64,000 nucleotides of DNA, taken from contig PUDQ02000113.1 of the NCBI GenBank assembly GCA_002964805.2, positions 620,001 to 684,000 of the forward strand. Direction: 5' to 3'. The stretch comes from Trametes villosa (taxonomy: Eukaryota; Basidiomycota; Agaricomycetes; Polyporales; Polyporaceae). The notes below the pieces were generated by a model. It did no database searches and was not told where the DNA came from. It worked only from the letters and a program-made list of their open reading frames with translations. The number at the start of each line of letters is the position of its first letter. Position 1 is the stretch's first letter. The position numbers and the translations under genes were made by a program. Shown piece by piece: positions 11,177-23,399 of the stretch.

Positions 11177-13193
11177 TCACGCAGCACTTCCACCCACCTC
11201 CCTCTTCTCCCGCTTCCGCCTGAGCCCTCTCCAACTAAACACGCCCGCCCACCACGCGTCCTGCGCCTGCCAGTGCCAAATCGTCGAGAACGTGTACACC
11301 CCAGCCATGACGGCGACGAGGACGACGACGAAGAGGGCGAGCATGACCCACGTCGACGCCCGCGCGGCGTCCTGCAGCGCGTACGCGAGCGCCGCCGCCG
11401 CGAAGCCGACGATTGACCACACGAGCAGCACTGGGGGGAGGCTCAGCAGCAGCGCGTGCCCCGAGAGTCCGAGCGCGTTGTTCCGCGCGTTGTGTAGGTA
11501 CGAGAACTACAAGGGGTGAGCCGGGGTGGGGTCAGGGCACCATGTAGGTAAGGGAGTCAGATGACGCACGGCGGGTGAAAGGTGGATGGGGCGCACGGAG
11601 GAGGGCATGCGCGTATTGCGTTGGTGCCGCCAAACGAAGAAAACGCCGACGGTCATGCTACCGAGTGCACAGAATGCGGAGATCATGGCTGCGACGCGGC
11701 TTGCTTCACTTAAATTGTCTATCGTGAGGAGGCCCACGGTCGCTCTTGCATCCGACATGAGCATGCGCGCTCCAATGACAATATTGCGACTTACGAGAGT
11801 AACACAGTAGCCTGGCAATATGTGATCAGAACTAATCACTTGTTGCGCCTCAAATAGGCGACTCACGATGAGGATGAAGTCCGAGTACTCCCTAACAAGC
11901 TGGAGCGTATACGACTCCCAGCTCTGCTTGAGCCCAGCAAGGTGCCCACGGAACTCGCTCGCGCTCTTCACATGCTCGAGGTATGTTTGTGGGATACCAA
12001 AGAACGGTCCGTTGATAAGGCAGAGGAGCACGAAGCGTGTAAGCGGCGACGGTTCGCGCGTGAGCTCGGGCGCCTGCCAGATGCTCTCGCGGTACGACTT
12101 GAGCTGGTCGCGCGTTACTTGGCCGTACTTGTCCGCAGTGCGGAAGCTGTCTGCATTCGCGCAGAGGGTTATGAGGGCGTGCGGGAGGTGAGGGAGAGGA
12201 GGGGCGTACAGACGTCTTTTAGCACCCAGCCTATGAGGGCGATGGTGGAGGAGAGGGTTTTCTCCTCGTCTGTTGGCCGTGAACGAGTTAACGCAACGCG
12301 CTAAAGTACAGTGTGGTGGAAGATAACTTACGTTTTGCACTATGAATCACACTTAGCAGCTCCTCGCACTCCTGTTTGGAGAACGGGGCAAAGCACCGCG
12401 TACCCGCGTAGACGTGTTCTACCAGCGAGCCCCAATATTGTGAGCAGCTGGGAAAGCACGAGGTACCCGGTGCACGCACCATGGTGATAGGATCGGAGAG
12501 CGTCAATGGCCTCTTCGAAGCCTTGTCGTGGACATGGTCGATGCGAGGGGTGCATGCTCATAAAGCTCCAATAGAGCCTCCTCGCGCGCATTACTGACAT
12601 GCGAGAGCACCAAGTCAGACACGAAAAGAATTACTGTATGGGGTATCGCCGTTGGAGGCTCTTACTGACAACCACTGACGGAGAGCTTGCTGACGACGTT
12701 GCTCCGTACATTGGCAAGCTCGTACCCGGCGACACATTGCTTGTGGTTGATGAAGAGGCAGAATGTTGCATCCAACCCGCCGATCATCTGGGCCTCTAGG
12801 CCTTCAGGAAGGTTGAGACGGGAGCACTGGGCGCAAAACTCGTTCGCCTTCTGCAAGACGGACGCATCGCGGATGTCATCGTCTACGACAACTTGGTGGG
12901 TGGTGTTCGTCCAATAGATGGCACCGCGAGGGTGGACGTGGGTCGTCCAGCCAGATGGCCCTGTATTCCTGAGAAGAGGGATGGTGATATAGGTGTCGTC
13001 CGATTCATCGCTGGGATAGCACTACCTTTAAGTCGTGTACGCCTGCATTTCATGACAGCGCATACCTTTCCAAGGCTTCTACGGGATCCTGAGCTAAGCT
13101 CTGTTGGACGATGTCCGCATGTTTTTCATTGAGAGGTGGACTGGGATAGGCTATTGTCGTGTCTGGGGGTGCCAGAGTGGTCATTACTGTCAT
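11177..13193 (-). CDS. Integral membrane protein with N-terminal WW domain
   Basis: Nine exons (13193-13066, 13010-12676, 12593-12480, 12418-12332, 12269-12210, 12150-11867, 11811-11795, 11744-11597, 11506-11177) give 500 residues. A WW-like module lies near residues 60-85 (GPSGWTTHVHPRGAIYW...), followed by a mostly helical region (RRLYWSFMSMHPSHR, FAPFSKQECEELL) and a C-terminal set of membrane segments ending in LVWSIVGFAAAALAYAL and two more helices. WW modules bind proline-rich ligands, so a cytosolic recruitment role is possible. I know this layout as a common but uncharacterised basidiomycete family. One exon is only 17 nt (ATVLLS). The 3' end of exon 2 is uncertain: donor at 12675 (GTGGTT) or at 12665 (GTAAGA) with acceptor at 12581; both keep the frame. 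The start at 13193 is the first ATG of the frame. Confidence 0.75.
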
Positions 13194-13520
13194 ATTCCGA
13201 GTGAAAGAGACGGAGGCTGGGGGCTGGGTGGACGTTAAGGGCACGAGGGCACGAATACTGGGCAGACGTGATGTATTTGAAGGCGCCAGACCCGAGGCGG
13301 ACAGAACAAGTGGCGCGCGGCGCAGCGAGAGCGTGGGTGTGATGGGCGTCTAGCAGGACGCGTCCCTCACGTGTACCGCGACGATGGGCGCCTCGCGCGT
13401 CGTGTGGCTAGGCGCCCCGGCTGCTTGCCTCTTTGCCGTCATCGACCACTGTGGCAGACATCCTCCGGATGCTCTCGCTCCCTCTTGCACTCGTCTAGCT
13501 CCTGGGCTCGCTTGCTGAAC
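13194..13520. promoter_or_regulatory. Divergent promoter region between WW-protein and CSC1 genes
   Basis: The two genes start 327 bp apart on opposite strands, so this space must hold both promoters. No clear TATA box on either side; the sequence is GC-rich with pyrimidine runs close to the CSC1 start. Confidence 0.5.
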
Positions 13521-16500
13521 ATGGCACCCTACGTAGACCTTGGTCTGCGCCTGTTTTCTCGCGCATTCAACGACACCGACTCGCCTGGCGACGACAACCC
13601 TACCTTGCCTCCAGGGTCGCCACCGACCCGTACGTGCACCTGCAGCTATAGCAGCTGCTTGCCTCAAGTAGACTGAACAATTGTCTTTCAGTGAAGTTTG
13701 AGGGTCCGTGGTTCGCCACCCAGATTACCCTTTCTATCGCAATCGGGCTCGTATCCTTTCTCGTCTTCTCCTACTGCCGCACCCGATGGCCACTTCTCTT
13801 TGCCCCGCGGACGAAGCTCAAAGGTATGACGCGACTAGTACTCTCAGCTTGTATACGCTCAACTCCTGCTTCAAGGCTTCTCTCCACACGAGGCACATGC
13901 CCACCAGGCGTTCTTCGGCTGGATCCTCCCTACCATCCGGATCTCTGAATTCACCGTGCTCCAAATAGTCGGTCTCGATGCTGCTGTGGTACGTCGCCCT
14001 ATACACGCTGCGATCAAGTATTCGCTCTTGACGCAGCATCAACCGCAGCTCTTAAGCTTCTTGAAGATGTCATTTTGGCTGTTCTCCACTTGCTCTGTGT
14101 TTGCCATCGCTGTCCTCATGCCTATCAACCTGAAGGTACGTCATTTCCTCTTCCACTCAAAGGACGTTTTCCAATTATGTACACAGAACAACATTGACAT
14201 TGGAGATGGCCGGGAAGACGCGGGAGGCGGATGGTCTGTGCTTCGCCATTCCTTCGACCCTCCACCACGGGAGTCCCCACCAAGCGGGGACAACTGGTGG
14301 GACCTCATCAGCGATGCCAACTCCTACCTTTCCGTCCACCTCCTCTTCACCTACGTCTTCACAATCCTCGCCCTGCGCGCCATCTACAAGAACTTCAAGC
14401 GCTTTATCCGCTCTCGGCAACTTTTCTCCCTCGAGCTCGTGCACTCCGTGCCTGCGCGGACAGTCATGGTTACCCATCTCCCGCCGCATCTCCAGACAGA
14501 GCCTGCCTTGGCGGAGTACTTCGAGCAGATGGACCTTAGGGTTGAGAGCGTGAACGTCTCTCGGGAAGTCGGATCGCTCAGGAGGCTGCTCGACATGCGC
14601 ACCGACGCGCTTCTCAAACTAGAGTCTGCTTGGGTCGACTACTTGGGGAACCCCAGCCAAATTGCGCCGACCACTACTGCTAACCACCCCCTGGTGGACA
14701 CAGATAGCGCGTCGATCGAGAGCCAGCCGGAGCAGCTCGTCCTCCCCAACCGGAAGCGGCCTACCGTCCGGCCGGGGTGGTTCAAACGCAAGGTGGACGC
14801 GCTCGAGTACTACGAGCAGAAGTTCCGCGAGGCCGACGAGCTCGTGAAGAAACGGCGGCGCAGCGGGCGCTTCAAGGCGTCCCACGTCGCCTTCGTCACC
14901 TTCGAGAAGATGTCGAGCGCGGTATGTCGCCCCTGCCGTCATTGCTACGCCACCGACGTTGCTCACTTCTGTTGTTGACGAGCAGCAAGTGGCCGCACAG
15001 GCCGTGCACGCGCCGCACCCGACGCACTGCCTGACGTACCTCGCGCCGGAGCCGCGGGACATCGTGTGGACGAGCATCTCGCACTCGCCGGGCGCGGCGC
15101 TCGTGCGCGAGTGGCTCACGATGGGCGCGATGGTCGTGCTGCAGTTCTTCTGGTTCATCCCGATCACGGCGCTCGCCGGTTTGCTGAGTTACTCGGAGAT
15201 CAAGAAGACGATGCCGTGGCTCGCGCAGATGATCGAGCGCAACGAGCACCTCGCGGCGCTCGTGCAGAACTCGCTGCCGTCGGTGGGCGTGATTACGTTG
15301 AACGCGACTTTGCCGTTCTTGCTGGAAGGTATGTGTCTTATTGTTTATAGGTGGTATAGAAACGCAGATATTGACATGGGACGACACAGCGTTGACGCTC
15401 ATTCAGGGCCTCCCTGCGAGGAGCTGGATTGAGTACTCGATTATGAAGAAGTGCGTGGTGTTGCTCGTACGCTTGGAGTGTTACTTACTGTTGCATACAG
15501 ATACTTCCTCTTCCTGCTCGTCAACGTCGTCTTCATCTTCCTAGTGGCCAGTACTTATTGGCAACTCGTGCGGGATCTTGCGAGCTCCCCTGCGAAGGGT
15601 ATCGAGAAGTTGGCAGATGCGCTCGCAGCGGGTAAGGCGAGACACTTCTTCGTGTCCTATGTGATCCTGCAAGGTAAGAGTCCATCTCCTGAAGACGCAC
15701 TTTCTGTGTCTCATCGCTCCGAAATCCAGGCATCGGCTTGATGCCACTGCAGCTGCTGAATCTCGGGATACTCATTCCACGGATGTTTTACCGTCTCTTC
15801 ATCACTCGGACGCCCCGAGGTAAGCCATTACCCTCGTCGAACGATGAGCGATGTACTGAACGGAAGTAGACTTCGCCGAGCTCAACGCGCCGCCTATGAT
15901 CAACTACGGCATCGTATACCCTCAAGCGATCCTCATCTTCGTCATCACGCTGCTCTACAGCGTCATTCAGCCTCTCATTCTCGTGTTCGGCGCTGTGTAC
16001 TTCGGCGTCGCGTACGTTGTCTACAAGTACAAGCTCCTCTTCGGTGTGTCCGATGTCCGTATCCCACATCGCCCGCATTCCCTAACACACGCGCACAGTC
16101 TTCTACAAGCCGTACGAGTCGCAGGGGCAGGCGTGGCCGATTACGTTCGTGCGCCTCATCTGGGGCGTGCTCATCTTCATCGTGTTCATGATCGGCCTCT
16201 TCATCCTGAAGAAGTCGTTCGTGCTCGCGTCGCTGCTCGCGCCGCTGCTTGGCGGCACGCTCCTGTGGTGGTACTACACGGACAAGCAGTTCCGGCCGCT
16301 GAGCAAGTATGTCAGCTTGAGCTCGGTGCACGAGGTCGAGCGCGGGGAGGAGAGCGCGGACGTGTTGAGGTTGAGGGAGGGGCATCCGGTGACGTGGTCG
16401 CAAAGGTATGTGTTGAACGTGGGTGGATGGGGTGGATGTGGCTGACTGTTTTGCGCAGCAATCTGAACCGGCGTCGGTATGCACAGAACGACGAGACATT

Positions 16501-17288
16501 GTACGTTGCACCTGAAGACGAGCGCACAGACTATGTAAGTTGAATCTCCCTAGAAACACTACTCAATACTGACAGCTCTCCGCAGTCCCAGCCTCCCATG
16601 GCTAACTGGTATAGCGGAGTGCTCAAGTGAGTGCCGATGTATATCACGCCTCGTACACTGTTGACATCTAAGTAGCACTGGAAAGCGGAGATACGGTCAC
16701 CCCGCCATCACAGGAGTGCTCCCTGTCCCATGGCTGCCCATTAAACAGGGCCAGAGCCTGAACAGGCACCGCGACACGGGCGACGACGGCACGCCCGCCG
16801 TCGTGCTCACACTCCGCAAGAAGTACAGCGTGCACCGCGAGAACGCGCGTATGCCGAGCGACAGCAGCTCCTCCGCAGACCACGCGCCCTCGCCCGACGG
16901 CGAGCACGTCGCGCCCTCCGACCGCTCCGTTCTCGGCAACCCGTGGGAGGACGCACCGGCACCCCGCGCGCGCCCACGTCCGCCTAGGCACGGGCACTCT
17001 CACAGCGCGCACCTCAGGCATAGGCTGAGCTTCGACGCGGCGTCTGGAGTCATCATGTTGCCCGAGGACGAGGGCTGGATGGAAGATGCGGACGACAGCG
17101 ACTCGGACGACTACGGGGACTTGCAGAACTCGACACTGTCGGAGGCTGCGCCGAGCGAGAGTGCGGGGGTAGAGGCTGGGTACCAGGCGACGGCGGGCTC
17201 GCCGGGGCATGGCAGGCGGTATAGCACGTACTATCACCATCCGGAGCGGAGGAAACAGCAGCAACAGCCGCAGCCACCACCGCGCTAG
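13521..17288 (+). CDS. CSC1: CSC1/OSCA/TMEM63-type cation channel (DUF221)
   Basis: Fourteen exons (13521-13629, 13692-13823, 13876-13988, 14049-14135, 14187-14921, 14986-15328, 15390-15450, 15501-15673, 15730-15819, 15870-16043, 16099-16405, 16459-16534, 16586-16626, 16676-17288) encode 1017 residues. Members are osmosensitive or mechanosensitive cation channels of plasma or vacuolar membranes. The layout fits: three N-terminal helices with an HQAFFGWILPTIRISE segment, a cytosolic RNA-recognition-like domain (RTVMVTHLPPHL ... HVAFVTFEKMSSA, about residues 265-440), then the long helix bundle (MGAMVVLQFFWFIPITALAG onward). The C-terminus has the fungal tail segment YSGVLNTGKRRYGHPAITGV and a low-complexity acidic end with His runs. 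The ATG at 13521 is preceded by a purine at -3. A 275 bp gap separates it from NSP1. Confidence 0.92.
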
Positions 17289-17563
17289 CGGCGTATACCC
17301 CTCGGAGGAGCGAAGTATTTGTTTGGTTTAGTACATTTTATACCTGTCTAGTCACGACTCCTACATACTGCATTGTATTGCTTTCCAATGAGTTTACAAC
17401 ACTTCTTTACGGCCTCAGGTCCGACTCGTTGAGAGCTCGACGTCGCAGACTCGCAGTGAGGCGCAAGGTTGCGCACGTGATCCGAGGGCGCGTCTCGAGC
17501 AGGCGTCGCGCACGCGTTGTTGTACTCGCGCTTGCTTCGGACCCCCATCTCTGCTGTACCATC

Positions 17564-20067
17564 ATGAGTTTCTTCGGCCAACCAGCGGGCGGGAACAACA
17601 ACCAGAACACAGGGAACGCGGGAACGGGCAGCAACTTCTTCGGGCAACCGCCTGCGGCTGGAGCTGGGGCAGCCCCGGCGGGTGGTGGTCTTTTCGGCGG
17701 TGGATCAGCCTTCGGTGGTACGTGAGCACGTACCATGTCACTCTTTGATTGCTCATGTGGCCGCTCTAGCGAAGCCTGCGAGTGGAGGACTATTCGGTGC
17801 CAGCAACACATCAAGCACGCCCGCGGCGGGCGGTGGCCTCTTCGGCCAAACAGGATCCACCACCCCAGCTGCAGGCGGCGGATTGTTCGGGGCGGCCTCT
17901 AACACAGCCGCACCTGGCGGGGGTGCCTTCGGTAACACGAACGCGACACCTGCGGCAGGCTCGACTACCGGCGGGGGACTATTTGGCGGCGGTGGCGCGA
18001 CGACCGGAGGAGGGGGTCTCTTTGGCTCGAACACTACATCAAACACCGGGAATGCGTCGGCAGCTCCTGCACCGACGGGTGGACTCTTTGGATCGGGAAC
18101 CGCGGGGGCTGCGGGCGGAGGTCTATTCGGCGCGAAGCCCGCTGCGCCCGCGGCAGGAGGTGCACCGGCAACCCCGGCGGGCAGCACGCTGTTTGGAGGC
18201 GGCGCTGCGCCGAGCACTGGGGGAGGCTTGTTTGGCGGAGGGGCAACGAACACGACGACCACGCCCGGCGCGACGAACACCGGCGGCGGAGGATTGTTCG
18301 GCGGGGGTGCCCCGTCTGGAGGCCTGTTTGGGGCGAAGCCTGCAGATCAGGCGAACGCCACTTCCTCAACACCGGCTGCTGGAGGTGGTCGTATGTTGTT
18401 ATTCCTTCTACGGTGCGCATACAGTATTATTGACCTTGTTGACAGTCTTCGGCTCCACCACTGCGAACACCACGTCCGGCACCACTACCGGCGGTATGTC
18501 CGCATACTAGCACCTAGCCTGATTATATGCTGATCTGGACGGTGTTAGCCGCCCCATCCGGAGGACTCTTTGGTGGTCTCCCTCCCAAACCTGCGGACCC
18601 ACAGGGCACCACTGCTGCACCTGCGGCGGGTGCGACTGGTACCGCAGGAGCCGCCCCAGCAGCACCTTCTGGTGGGTTGTTTAGTGGAGGACTGTTCGGG
18701 AACAAGCCGGCGGCCTCGACCACAGCACCTGCGGCCGGTGCGAGCGGCGCTGCTCCCGCTGCACCAGCACCGTCCCCTTTCAACCTCGGAGGCAACAAGG
18801 ACGCGTCAAGCACGTCCACGACTGCAGGCGCTACTACTGGTGTGTAATGAATACATTCGTTGACATTGTCGTTACTGATCTCGCATTCCGTGTATTTAGG
18901 CGCGGCGCCATCTTTGTTCAACCTCGGCGGAAACAAACCTGAAGAAAAGAAGGATGCGGCAGCAGGTAAGCTTCCATGAGCACTACTGCACTAGCTAGCG
19001 CTGAAGTCGCTGTAGCACCCGCTGCGTCATCATTCAACCTGTTTGGTGCAAAGCCTGCGGCTCCTGGTGAGTGGAGTTGATAGTGGATGTTTCATATCAT
19101 GAAAGGATCCTCATACTCAATGCCTTCATAGCCCCTGCCACGGGTGCCGCCGCTCCTGCTGCAGACAAGCCCAAAGAGGGCGCTCAAGGTATGCTAGGAA
19201 TCTCAAACCGCCCTATAACCTAGCTTACCTGACTACAGCTGCACCAGCGACTGGTGCACCTGGCGCCCCGGCGACTACGGCTGCCCCCACAATCGCAGTA
19301 CCACCTCCTTCAATGCTCCGCGGTAAGACTATCGAGGAGATCGTGAACAGGTGGTCGAACGAGCTGGAGACCCACGTACGCGAATTCACCAAGTTCGCGG
19401 GCGAGGTCGCGGTATGGGACAGGGCTCTGATCGAGAATGGGAACAACGTGAGTGTATCCAGGAATTCGTTTTTTGCCTCGTCCTCACGCATGCAAACAGC
19501 TTGCCCGGCTATATGCTACTGTCCTAGCGGCAGAGCGGGAACAGAACGACATCGACCAGTCCCTCGACCATATCGAGCAGCAACAAAAGGACCTGGCCTC
19601 CACCCTTGATGCCTACGAGAAGTCGACAGAGGAGATCCTTGGTGGCCAGGGTAGCAGCCTCCGGGCGCTCGACACCGGGCCCGCCGACACCGAGCGCGAC
19701 AAGAAGTACGTTCTCCACCTCCACATCTTGACCTAACGCTGAACCTCTGAATAGCTACATGCTCGCGACGGAGCTCCACGGCCACCTCGACGACCTCTCC
19801 GGCTCGCTCATGCAGATGATCGACTCCGTCAACAACCTCTCGCTGCCCGCGAACGGCGCCAACGGACAATCGCAGGACGCTGGCGAGGACGCGATTGGCC
19901 AGATCGCGCAGATCTTGAGCAGCCACCTCGAGAGCCTACAGTGGATCGACGGTGCGGTGCGCGAGCTGGACACGAAGGTCACCGATGTCGAGCGGCGCGT
20001 GCGGGCGTCGACGGACGGCGGGCTCGGCTCGAGCACGAAGTCGAGGGGGTATGGTCTGGGACGGTGA
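17564..20067 (+). CDS. NSP1: Nucleoporin NSP1 (NUP62 homologue) with GLFG repeats
   Basis: Ten exons (17564-17717, 17770-18390, 18446-18493, 18549-18839, 18900-18965, 19016-19066, 19132-19188, 19239-19447, 19500-19705, 19755-20067) encode 671 residues. Nsp1 lines the pore channel and also joins the Nup82 complex. The first 420 residues are Gly/Ala/Thr/Pro-rich with about twenty FG motifs, mainly GGGLFG, plus several FNLGG or FNLFG units. The last 240 residues form the Nsp1_C coiled coil: MLRGKTIEEIVNRWSNELE, VWDRALIENGNNLARL and LESLQWIDGAVREL match the Nup62 family closely. Six of the nine introns sit inside the repeat region. GLFG instead of the usual FxFG repeats is noteworthy. NUP82, its direct partner, lies upstream on the same strand. 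Confidence 0.92.
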
Positions 20068-20559
20068 GCCTGTCGTGGATGTCTCCGGCTTGTAAATTGT
20101 ATATACGTGCGCACGACCCTTTACGAGTGACTTGTATCATGATAGCGGAAATGTTTGCCGAGGGGGTCAGTCCTAAGCAGGATACAGCGATGACCTTTCG
20201 TAACCTACCGAGGCAGGTTCCGGTAGTGAGCGTACAGTCCTGCACACGAACGGGGTGCATGAAAAATCATCAGATTAGCAAGGTCATCTAGTACTCGTCG
20301 TGCTATTCAAGATCGTCCGGGACCAGGTGGTGCCACGATATGCTACGGTGCGTTTAGGTATACAATGGTAGCGTATGAGACGTCGTGAAACTGGTCGTAG
20401 ATCTGTGTAGGGATAGCCCCCTCTCGTGCTTCCTGTCGTGCGGCATTAGTGCCAGGGCCGTGCCGTGGCTAGGCTACAGGTCGTCGCGGACGCGGGCGCG
20501 CCATGCTCATGTACAAGCCGCAAGTGCGGTTGATTAGCTGGGAGTTTAGGACTCAGCGC
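20068..20559. other. Convergent 3' region between NSP1 and the MFS gene
   Basis: No gene seen. It must contain both 3' untranslated ends. I find no repeat, RNA gene or long open frame with recognisable sequence. Confidence 0.5.
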
Positions 20560-22784
20560 TCAGCGGGCGAGGGAGCTCGCGGCGCGCATGCGCTCGCCGT
20601 AGAACCAGAGGAATATGGGGAAGGGGATGCCGAGCATGATGGCGAGCCCGGCGAGGAGCGAGTTGCCGCCGCCGAGGCCGAGCGTGTCGAACATCTGGCT
20701 GCCGAAGAGCGGGAAGGCGAAGCCGAGCATAGACCGGAAGACCTAGTGCACACAAGCAGGTCAGTCATACTCAGTGAGAACTACACAGCGCGGGGCTCAT
20801 ACCGATGCAGCGGCCAACGCGCTCGCGGCGTAGGTGAACGTGTCGACTAGGTACAATTGAATGGGTAGGCTAGGGGGTGTTATTAGGGCATAACGGAAGG
20901 GTGTTGAAGGGCACGTACAAAGTTGTCATCATCCCGAAGCCAAAGATACCAGTCCCGATGATGGGCATTATCCAGTGGATGCGAGCTTGAGCGGACCACC
21001 CATACCAGCTGCCAGATTGTTAGAACGAGAGCAAGAGCATAGCGAAGCGGGCACTCACAAGATGCCGACAGGGACGAAGAACGAGCCGAAGACCAATGCC
21101 GGGATACGGTATTCGGGTTTACCCTTTCCACCGTTCTTTTGCACCAACTGTGGGTAATGAGAGGCAATTATCAGCTAGACACCAGCAGATCATCCGACGA
21201 GCGAGGCGTACATGCGCGTAAACCTGGTCGGCGAAGTATGCACCGAATAGCGTTGCGAGGAAGAAGCCGACACCCAGGCCAATGTATGCGAGACCGCCCG
21301 TGCCAATGCTGAAGCCGTATATTCCCGTGAAGACCTCTGAGGCGAGAGGTCAGCACTTCGAAATAACGCCCTCGTTGCGGAGCTACTGACCGGGGAAGAT
21401 GGCGAACATGAGGTAGTAGATACCTGTGTAAACGTCAGTACACTGGCTCACGTATAGAACCGCAAAGCGTGAAGAAAGGCTCGTACCATACATCCTGTAC
21501 AGTCGACGTCCGTCAGTCAGTTACTCAAGCCGCGTCGCGGAAACCGACTTACAGGGCCATATACGCGCTCAACAAGAAGCATATGATGCTCTGAGTGAGG
21601 AGGATGAAGGGCCTCGTCATGTCGATCCACAACCTGTGCATCTTGCCACCGTGCTCCGCGATCAGGTGGGGGTGAGCCTGGGCCGCCTTCTCGGGGTCCG
21701 CAGCCTTCTTCGCCCGACGCAGACGAATGACCGGGTGATACGTCTCGCGAAGGAACGGGATACCCAGCACTGCGGCAATAGCGCACAATCCAGCAACAAC
21801 CACGAAGATATACCGGAAGCCGATGGACTCTGCAATGAAGCCGCCAGCTACTGGACCAATGACGGGTCCCAGAAGAGGTCCAAGGGAGTAGATCGCCATC
21901 GCCGAGGCTCGCTCCTTCTCTGAGAAGAGGTCACTGATGGTTCCACCACCGCACGCAATGGGAGCGCTTCCGACGAAGCCAGCTGGTACAAAGTCAATCG
22001 ACAAATCTCAGGGAAGCACTGCAGGTACGTACCCAAAATCCGGAACCCAATCAAAGAACCAGCTGTCGGGGAGTACGCGCATCCAAAGCTGAATGCGAGA
22101 TACAGTAGGTTGCCGATATGGAGTATCTGCGGCAGTGGAGTGTCATTCAAACCGTAGAACGCTAGGGTTTTAATATAGCTCACCCATGTGCGACCGTAAA
22201 TCTCTGACAGCGGTGCGAGGAAGAGCGGTCCAATAGCAAACGTAACGAGGAAGACACTGAGCGTCGCAGCTATTACTGTCTGGCTTGTGATGTTGTAATG
22301 GGTGGCAATGTCTGGAAGCGCCGGTGCCATCATAGAAGAACCCAATGGCGTCACGAACGTATATAGCGATACCTAGACCCACATGTTGAGCGCGTCGGAC
22401 GAGTGCAAGGTGAAATGGGGGAGACATACAATTGAGACCATGATCCATTTCTTCCGGAAGGGCCAGTTGCGCGGGTTGATAGGGTCGTGCGCCCAGTCGT
22501 CCTCCGCGTTCTCCAACGCCTCTTCCTAGTTTGGCGACGGTGAGCACCCACAAACACCCACAACGATCAAGGCGCGATGCCGTCGGACGATGACGCACCT
22601 TTTTGTCCTCCGGGAACGCGGACTCGCCCTCTCCTCCATGCAACACCGCGACGTCCTTGGCTGTCTCGCGTGCGCCGTCATTCATCTCCGCGTGGACATG
22701 CGTGCCTGAGGACATGGTCGGGCTCCGGGAGACACTGAACACCTCGGCGGGAGCTGTCTCGTCGTTGAGCTTGGTGGACGACAT
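20560..22784 (-). CDS. MFS multidrug/polyamine:H+ antiporter (DHA1 type)
   Basis: Twelve exons (22784-22599, 22525-22430, 22372-22184, 22126-22033, 21982-21553, 21494-21487, 21423-21391, 21336-21212, 21147-21059, 21008-20919, 20869-20803, 20742-20560) encode 529 residues. About 85 hydrophilic N-terminal residues are followed by twelve membrane helices. Family marks: DPINPRNWPFRKKW before TM1, the loop 2-3 signature APLSEIYGRTW, and motif C in TM5 (LGPLLGPVIGPVAGGF), typical of antiporters. A central cytosolic loop RRAKKAADPEKAAQ separates the halves. Exon 6 is only 8 nt and is needed to rebuild LSAYMALMYGIYYLMFAIFPE, the conserved TM7 region. Proton-driven export of drugs or polyamines is the family role; the substrate is not evident. 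A TATA-like element lies about 75 bp before the start. Confidence 0.92.
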
Positions 22785-23399
22785 TGAACCAGAAGCTGCG
22801 CCAGGAGCAGGGGGCAGGGAGTGGACGGAGGGAAAGCTGGATCGCTGGAAGAAGCTATATAAGAATCAGAACGTTTCAATGTCATACGCGATTTGTAGCG
22901 AGGAGAGCGGTACCGGTTCCTTTCACATCTGCTACCGCCGCAGTATCTGCCGCGCGCTGCCACACTTACATTAAATGCCGTTTTGCAGCTCCTGGGACGT
23001 CGACGAACTTGAACAACTTCTCGTTCGTTATGGGGCTGATATAGCGGATTGTTATCTCGAACGAACCTTTCAAAGTCTGCTAGAAGGATTTCGCGTACAG
23101 ACCATGGCACCCAGTCGCGTCAGCATGCTCAGCCAAACGCCGACGAGCTCGTGGGAGTTCATATACGGGCCGCATACTGATGCAGTACTGATGCCGCTCG
23201 ACCGCCAATCGACGACTATCCCGAGAAACACGGAGTCAATTAAGCTACTGGAACGTACCAGAAAGCAGGCTATTTGCACCGCACGCGGCTTGCACGCGTG
23301 GTAGATCGGAGAAAGCACTTTGTATTGCGTACAGTATGGTAGGAGGGTACGTGACGAAGAAACAAGGATGCAGTTGAGAATGAAGGAGGAGGTAGGAGC
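22785..23399. other. Promoter region of the MFS gene
   Basis: No gene seen. The region lies upstream of the minus-strand MFS start and downstream of the PRP5 stop. It carries the TATA-like element listed separately and is AT-richer than the flanking coding sequence. Confidence 0.5.
22856..22863 (-). promoter_or_regulatory. TATA-like element of the MFS gene
   Basis: TATATA, read as CTTATATA on the minus strand, 73-80 bp upstream of the MFS start codon. Position and sequence fit a fungal TATA box. Confidence 0.5.

Noticed and set aside
12332..12593. Apparent frameshift in the WW-domain membrane gene
   Set aside because: A first model read NAREEALLELYEH and then needed a lost base. Reading the other frame (RRLYWSFMSMHPSHR ... 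EEAIDALRSYHH) with an intron at 12419-12479 joins EHVYAGTRCFAPFSKQECEELL, and total length becomes a multiple of three, so the gene is intact.
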